Of a stretch of 64,000 nucleotides of DNA, positions 59,921-64,000 are shown piece after piece; the stretch's first letter is position 1; every line of letters begins with the position of its first letter. Position numbers and translations under genes: made by a program. Origin of the DNA: Siderastrea radians (lineage: Eukaryota; Cnidaria; Anthozoa; Scleractinia; Rhizangiidae); NCBI GenBank assembly GCA_964017195.1, contig CAXHKT010000108.1:310001-374000 (forward strand). Reading direction: 5' to 3'. Below the pieces are notes generated by a model. The model ran no database searches. It was not told where the DNA came from and worked only from the letters and a program-made list of their open reading frames with translations.

Positions 59921-62900
59921 TTTGTACTTTTGCACAAAAGGAATTTTTTTCGGATGGTCCCAAAGGGATTGAATGCATTTGGGAGCTTTGTGCATGCAGC
60001 CGAGAGCGCCAGTTAGCTTTTTGAGCTTTTTGGGGCCTGAGGGAAGGCCCCAAAATGGGGTTTTTTCCACCTTATCGACAAAATCGCAGACTTTCTACAC
60101 AATAAACTGTTTTTTCTAATAGCCCCGAGGGATTTGCATTATTATTGGGCCAGTGCGCAGCCTTGCGCAGACAGATTGCGCAGATAAGAACACCTTTTTG
60201 AGCCTCTGGGAATGCCCCAAAATGGGGTTTTTTCCCTAAGGATCGCACATATCGCGCTTTCTATGTACTTTTGCACAAAAGGAATTTTTTTCGGATGGTC
60301 CCAAAGGGATTGAATGCATTTGGGAGCTTTGTGCATGCAGCCGAGAGCGCCAGTGAGCTTTTTGGGGCCCTAGGGAAGGTCCCAAAATGGGGGTTTTTTC
60401 CACCTTATCGACAAAATCGCAGACTTTCTACACAATAAACTGTTTTTTCTGATAGCCCCGAGGGATTTGCATTATTATTGGGCCAGTGCGCAGCCTTGCG
60501 CAGACAGATTGCGCAGATAAGAACACCTTTTTGAGCCTCTGGGAATGCCCCAAAATGGGGTTTTTTCCCTAAGGATCGCACATATCGCGCTTTCTTTGTA
60601 CTTTTGCACAAAAGGAATTTTTTTCGGATGGTCCCAAAGGGATTGAATGCATTTGGGAGCTTTGTGCATGCAGCCAAGAGCGCCAGTTAGCTTTTTGAGC
60701 TTTTTGGGGCCTGAGGGAAGGCAACAAAATGAGGGTTTTTTCCACCTTATCGACAAAATCGCAGACTTTCTACACAATAAACTGTTTTTTCTGATAGCCC
60801 CGAGGGATTTGCATTATTATTGGGCCAGTGCGCAGCCTTGCGCAGACAGATTGCGCAGATAAGAACACCTTTCTGAGCCTCTGGGAATGCCCCAAAATGG
60901 GTTTTTTTCCCTAAGGGTCGCACATATCGCGCTTTCTTTGTACTTTTGCACAAAAGGAATTTTTTTCGGATGGTCCCAAAGGGATTGAATGCATTTGGGA
61001 GCTTTGTGCATGCAGCCGAGAGCGCCAGTTAGCTTTTTGAGCTTTTTGGGGCCTGAGGGAAGGCCCCAAAATGGGGGTTTTTTCCACCTTATCGACAAAA
61101 TCGCAGACTTTCTACACAATAAACTGTTTTTTCTGATAGCCCCGAGGGATTTGCAATATTATTGGGCCAGTGCGCAGCCTTGCGCGGACAGATTGCGCAG
61201 ATAAGAACACCTTTTTGAGCCTCTGGGAATGCCCCAAAATGGGTTTTTTTCCCTAAGGATCGCACATATCGCGCTTTCTTTGTACTTTTGCACAAAAGGA
61301 ATTTTTTTCGGATGGTCCCAAAGGGATTGAATGCATTTGGGAGCTTTGTGCATGCAGCCGAGAGCACCAGTTAGCTTTTTGAGCTTTCTGGGGCCTGAGG
61401 GAAGGCCCCAAAATGGGGGTTTTTTCCACCTTATCGACAAAATCGCAGACTTTCTACACAATAAACTGTTTTTTCTGATACCACCGAGGGATTTGCATTA
61501 TTATTGGGCCAGTGCGCAGCCTTGCGCAGACAGATTGCGCAGATAAGAACACCTTTTTGAGCCTCTGGGAATGCCCCAAAATGGGGTTTTTTTCCCTAAG
61601 GATCGCACATATCGCGCTTTCTTTGTACTTTTGCACAAAAGTACTTTTTTTCGGATGGTCCCAAAGGGATTGAATGCATTTGGGAGCTTTGTGCATGCAG
61701 CCGAGAGCGCCAGTTAGCTTTTTGAGCTTTTTGGGGCCTGAGGGAAGGCCCCAAAATGGGGGTTTTTTCCACCTTATCGACAAAATCGCAGACTTTCTAC
61801 ACAATAAACTGTTTTTTCTGATAGCCCCGAGGGATTTGCATTATTATTGGGCCAGTGCGCAGCCTTGCGCAGAGAGATTGCGCAGATAAGAACACCTTTT
61901 TGAGCCTCTGGGAATGCCCCAAAATGGGTTTTTTTCCCTAAGGATCGCACATATCGCGCTTTCTTTGTACTTTTGCACAAAAGGAATTTTTTTCGGATGG
62001 TCCCAAAGGGATTGAATGCATTTGGGAGCTTTGTGCATGCAGCCGAGAGCGCCAGTTAGCTTTTTGAGCTTTTTGGGGCCTGAGGGAAGGCCCCAAAATG
62101 GGGTTTTTTCCACCTTATCGACAAAATCGCAGACTTTCTACACAATAAACTGTTTTTTCTAATAGCCCCGAGGGATTTGCATTATTATTGGGCCAGTGCG
62201 CAGCCTTGCGCAGACAGATTGCGCAGATAAGAACACCTTTTTGAGCCTCTGGGAATGCCCCAAAATGGGGTTTTTTCCCTAAGGATCGCACATATCGCGC
62301 TTTCTATGTACTTTTGCACAAAAGGAATTTTTTTCGGATGGTCCCAAAGGGATTGAATGCATTTGGGAGCTTTGTGCATGCAGCCGAGAGCGCCAGTGAG
62401 CTTTTTGGGGCCTGAGGGAAGGTCCCAAAATGGGGGTTTTTTCCACCTTATCGACAAAATCGCAGACTTTCTACACAATAAACTGTTTTTTCTGATAGCC
62501 CCGAGGGATTTGCATTATTATTGGGCCAGTGCGCAGCCTTGCGCAGACAGATTGCGCAGATAAGAACACCTTTTTGAGCCTCTGGGAATGCCCCAAAATG
62601 GGGTTTTTTCCCTAAGGATCGCACATATCGCGCTTTCTTTGTACTTTTGCACAAAAGGAATTTTTTTCGGATGGTCCCAAAGGGATTGAATGCATTTGGG
62701 AGCTTTGTGCATGCAGCCAAGAGCGCCAGTTAGCTTTTTGAGCTTTTTGGGGCCTGAGGGAAGGCAACAAAATGAGGGTTTTTTCCACCTTATCGACAAA
62801 ATCGCAGACTTTCTACACAATAAACTGTTTTTTCTGATAGCCCCGAGGGATTTGCATTATTATTGGGCCAGTGCGCAGCCTTGCGCAGACAGATTGCGCA

Positions 62901-64000
62901 GATAAGAACACCTTTCTGAGCCTCTGGGAATGCCCCAAAATGGGTTTTTTTCCCTAAGGGTCGCACATATCGCGCTTTCTTTGTACTTTTGCACAAAAGG
63001 AATTTTTTTCGGATGGTCCCAAAGGGATTGAATGCATTTGGGAGCTTTGTGCATGCCGCCGAGAGCGCCAGTTAGCTTTTTGAGCTTTTTGGGGCCTGAG
63101 GGAAGGCCCCAAAATGGGGGTTTTTCCCACCTTATCGACAAAATCGCAGACTTTCTACACAATAAACTGTTTTTTCTGATAGCCCCGAGGGATTTGCATT
63201 ATTATTGGGCCAGTGCGCAGCCTTGCACAGACAGATTGCGCAGATAAGAACACCTTTTTGAGCCTCTGGGAATGCCCCAAAATGGGTTTTTTTCCCTAAG
63301 GATCGCACATATCGCGCTTTCTTTGTACTTTTGCACAAAAGGAATTTTTTTCGGATGGTCCCAAAGGGATTGAATGCATTTGGGAGCTTTGTGCATGCAG
63401 CCGAGAGCGCCAGTTAGCTTTTTGAGCTTTTTGGGGCCTGAGGGAAGGCCCCAAAATGGGGGTTTTTTCCACCTTATCGACAAAATCGCAGACTTTCTAC
63501 ACAATAAACTGTTTTTTCTGATAGCCCCGAGGGATTTGCAATATTATTGGGCCAGTGCGCAGCCTTGCGCGGACAGATTGCGCAGATAAGAACACCTTTT
63601 TGAGCCTCTGGGAATGCCCCAAAATGGGTTTTTTTCCCTAAGGATCGCACATATCGCGCTTTCTTTGTACTTTTGCACAAAAGGAATTTTTTTCGGATGG
63701 TCCCAAAGGGATTGAATGCATTTGGGAGCTTTGTGCATGCAGCCGAGAGCACCAGTTAGCTTTTTGAGCTTTCTGGGGCCTGAGGGAAGGCCCCAAAATG
63801 GGGGTTTTTTCCACCTTATCGACAAAATCGCAGACTTTCTACACAATAAACTGTTTTTTCTGATACCACCGAGGGATTTGCATTATTATTGGGCCAGTGC
63901 GCAGCCTTGCGCAGACAGATTGCGCAGATAAGAACACCTTTTTGAGCCTCTGGGAATGCCCCAAAATGGGGTTTTTTTCCCTAAGGATCGCACATATCGC
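59920..64000. repeat. 6-monomer HOR (~2043 bp) passing into a 7-monomer echo (2385 bp), to the window edge
   Basis: About 59920-61135 repeats at 61963-63180. Shared markers are TTCTAATAGCC (60115 and 62158), TTTCTATGTAC (60260 and 62303), CAGTGAGC with a 9-bp deletion (60351 and 62394), CCAAGAG, GGCAACAAAATGAGG (60721 and 62764) and CTAAGGGTCGC (60911 and 62954). One extra unit at about 63130-63470 follows. After it, about 61050-61615 recurs at 63435-64000 (offset 2385): TTGCAATATT (61152 and 63537), GAGCACCAG (61363 and 63748), GCTTTCTGGGG and GATACCACCGAG. The repeat continues beyond the window. Confidence 0.82.

Larger units (their letters stand above)
1..64000. repeat. 342-bp satellite array, 187 head-to-tail monomers, fills the window
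   Basis: The anchor ATGCATTTGGGAG (or a close variant such as ATGCAAGTGGGAG) occurs 187 times, first at 139 and last at 63716, almost always 341, 342 or 343 bp apart. Seven intervals are 332-333 bp because of 9-bp deletions. Every stretch between anchors is the same sequence with a few substitutions and homopolymer-length changes. All copies share one orientation. I found no transposon, gene, RNA gene or unique sequence, and the array runs off both edges. Monomers differ from one another by only a few bases each, so homogenisation is strong. Such arrays are known chiefly from eukaryotic centromeric and subtelomeric heterochromatin; the assignment to a centromere is inference. I do not recognise the satellite family. 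Confidence 0.98.

Noticed and set aside
1..64000. CRISPR array
   Set aside because: The repeated unit is 342 bp with no unique spacers; everything between anchors is itself repeated, and no cas genes are present.
1..64000. Alpha satellite, because each half is ~171 bp
   Set aside because: Only the length agrees. The sequence has none of the alpha-satellite landmarks I know and no CENP-B box.
1..64000. Telomeric or rDNA spacer repeat
   Set aside because: No TTAGGG-type or TTTAGGG-type runs, no rRNA sequence, and no promoter-like subrepeats next to a transcribed unit.

Overview
The whole 64 kb window is one uninterrupted, head-to-tail satellite DNA array. The unit is about 342 bp. I count 187 copies using the anchor ATGCATTTGGGAG and its variants, the first at 139 and the last at 63716, all in the same orientation. 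Nearly all anchors are spaced 341-343 bp apart; seven intervals are shortened to 332-333 bp. I see no gene, RNA gene, transposon, insertion, inversion or single-copy stretch. Both window edges lie inside the array, so its real ends are not visible. Short open frames recur in every unit on both strands, but they are by-products of a unit length divisible by three (342 = 3 x 114) and are not annotated as genes.

A eukaryotic chromosome is by far the likeliest source, probably centromeric or pericentromeric heterochromatin. That is inferred from the array size, the repeat-unit length (two ~171-bp halves, close to nucleosomal spacing) and the layered higher-order repeats (HORs) typical of centromeric satellites. 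I do not recognise the family and cannot name the species. A hand count of one unit gives 159 G+C of 342 and 12 CpG (observed/expected about 0.65), so CpG is only mildly depleted. Several subfamily variants are C-to-T or G-to-A changes at CpG.

Within the unit, two diverged halves can be aligned: A (~174 bp) and B (~168 bp). The unit is therefore an old dimer. B carries an 11-bp perfect inverted repeat next to a G-run/T-run and ends in three GCGCAG motifs. A carries the palindromes ATGCAT and TGCATGCA.

The array is a patchwork of HOR blocks of different multiplicity, left to right: 3-mer (0.75-2.96 kb); 15-mer in two nearly identical 5130-bp copies (1.82-12.19 kb) with a 6-mer inside; 5-mer of 1713 bp (12.1-15.3 kb); 9-mer of 3079-3080 bp (16.0-24.5 kb) with a nested 3-mer; 4-mer of 1368 bp (24.6-27.4 kb); 3-mer of 1027 bp (27.2-29.3 kb); 12-mer of 4107 bp (29.7-38.0 kb) plus a displaced partial third copy to 39.45 kb; 10-mer of 3415 bp (39.6-46.2 kb); overlapping 4-mer of 1370 bp (44.3-47.5 kb); a mosaic (47.5-53.1 kb) re-using variants from the left end; 5-mer of 1712 bp (53.1-56.3 kb); 4-mer of 1358 bp (56.2-58.1 kb); more diverged units (58.1-59.9 kb); and a 6-mer/7-mer to the end. 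Ordered strings of variant monomers recur tens of kb apart, which points to repeated unequal exchange, segmental duplication and conversion within one array. HOR boundaries were found by comparing diagnostic variants by eye and are good to roughly a few tens of bases; no alignment software was run.
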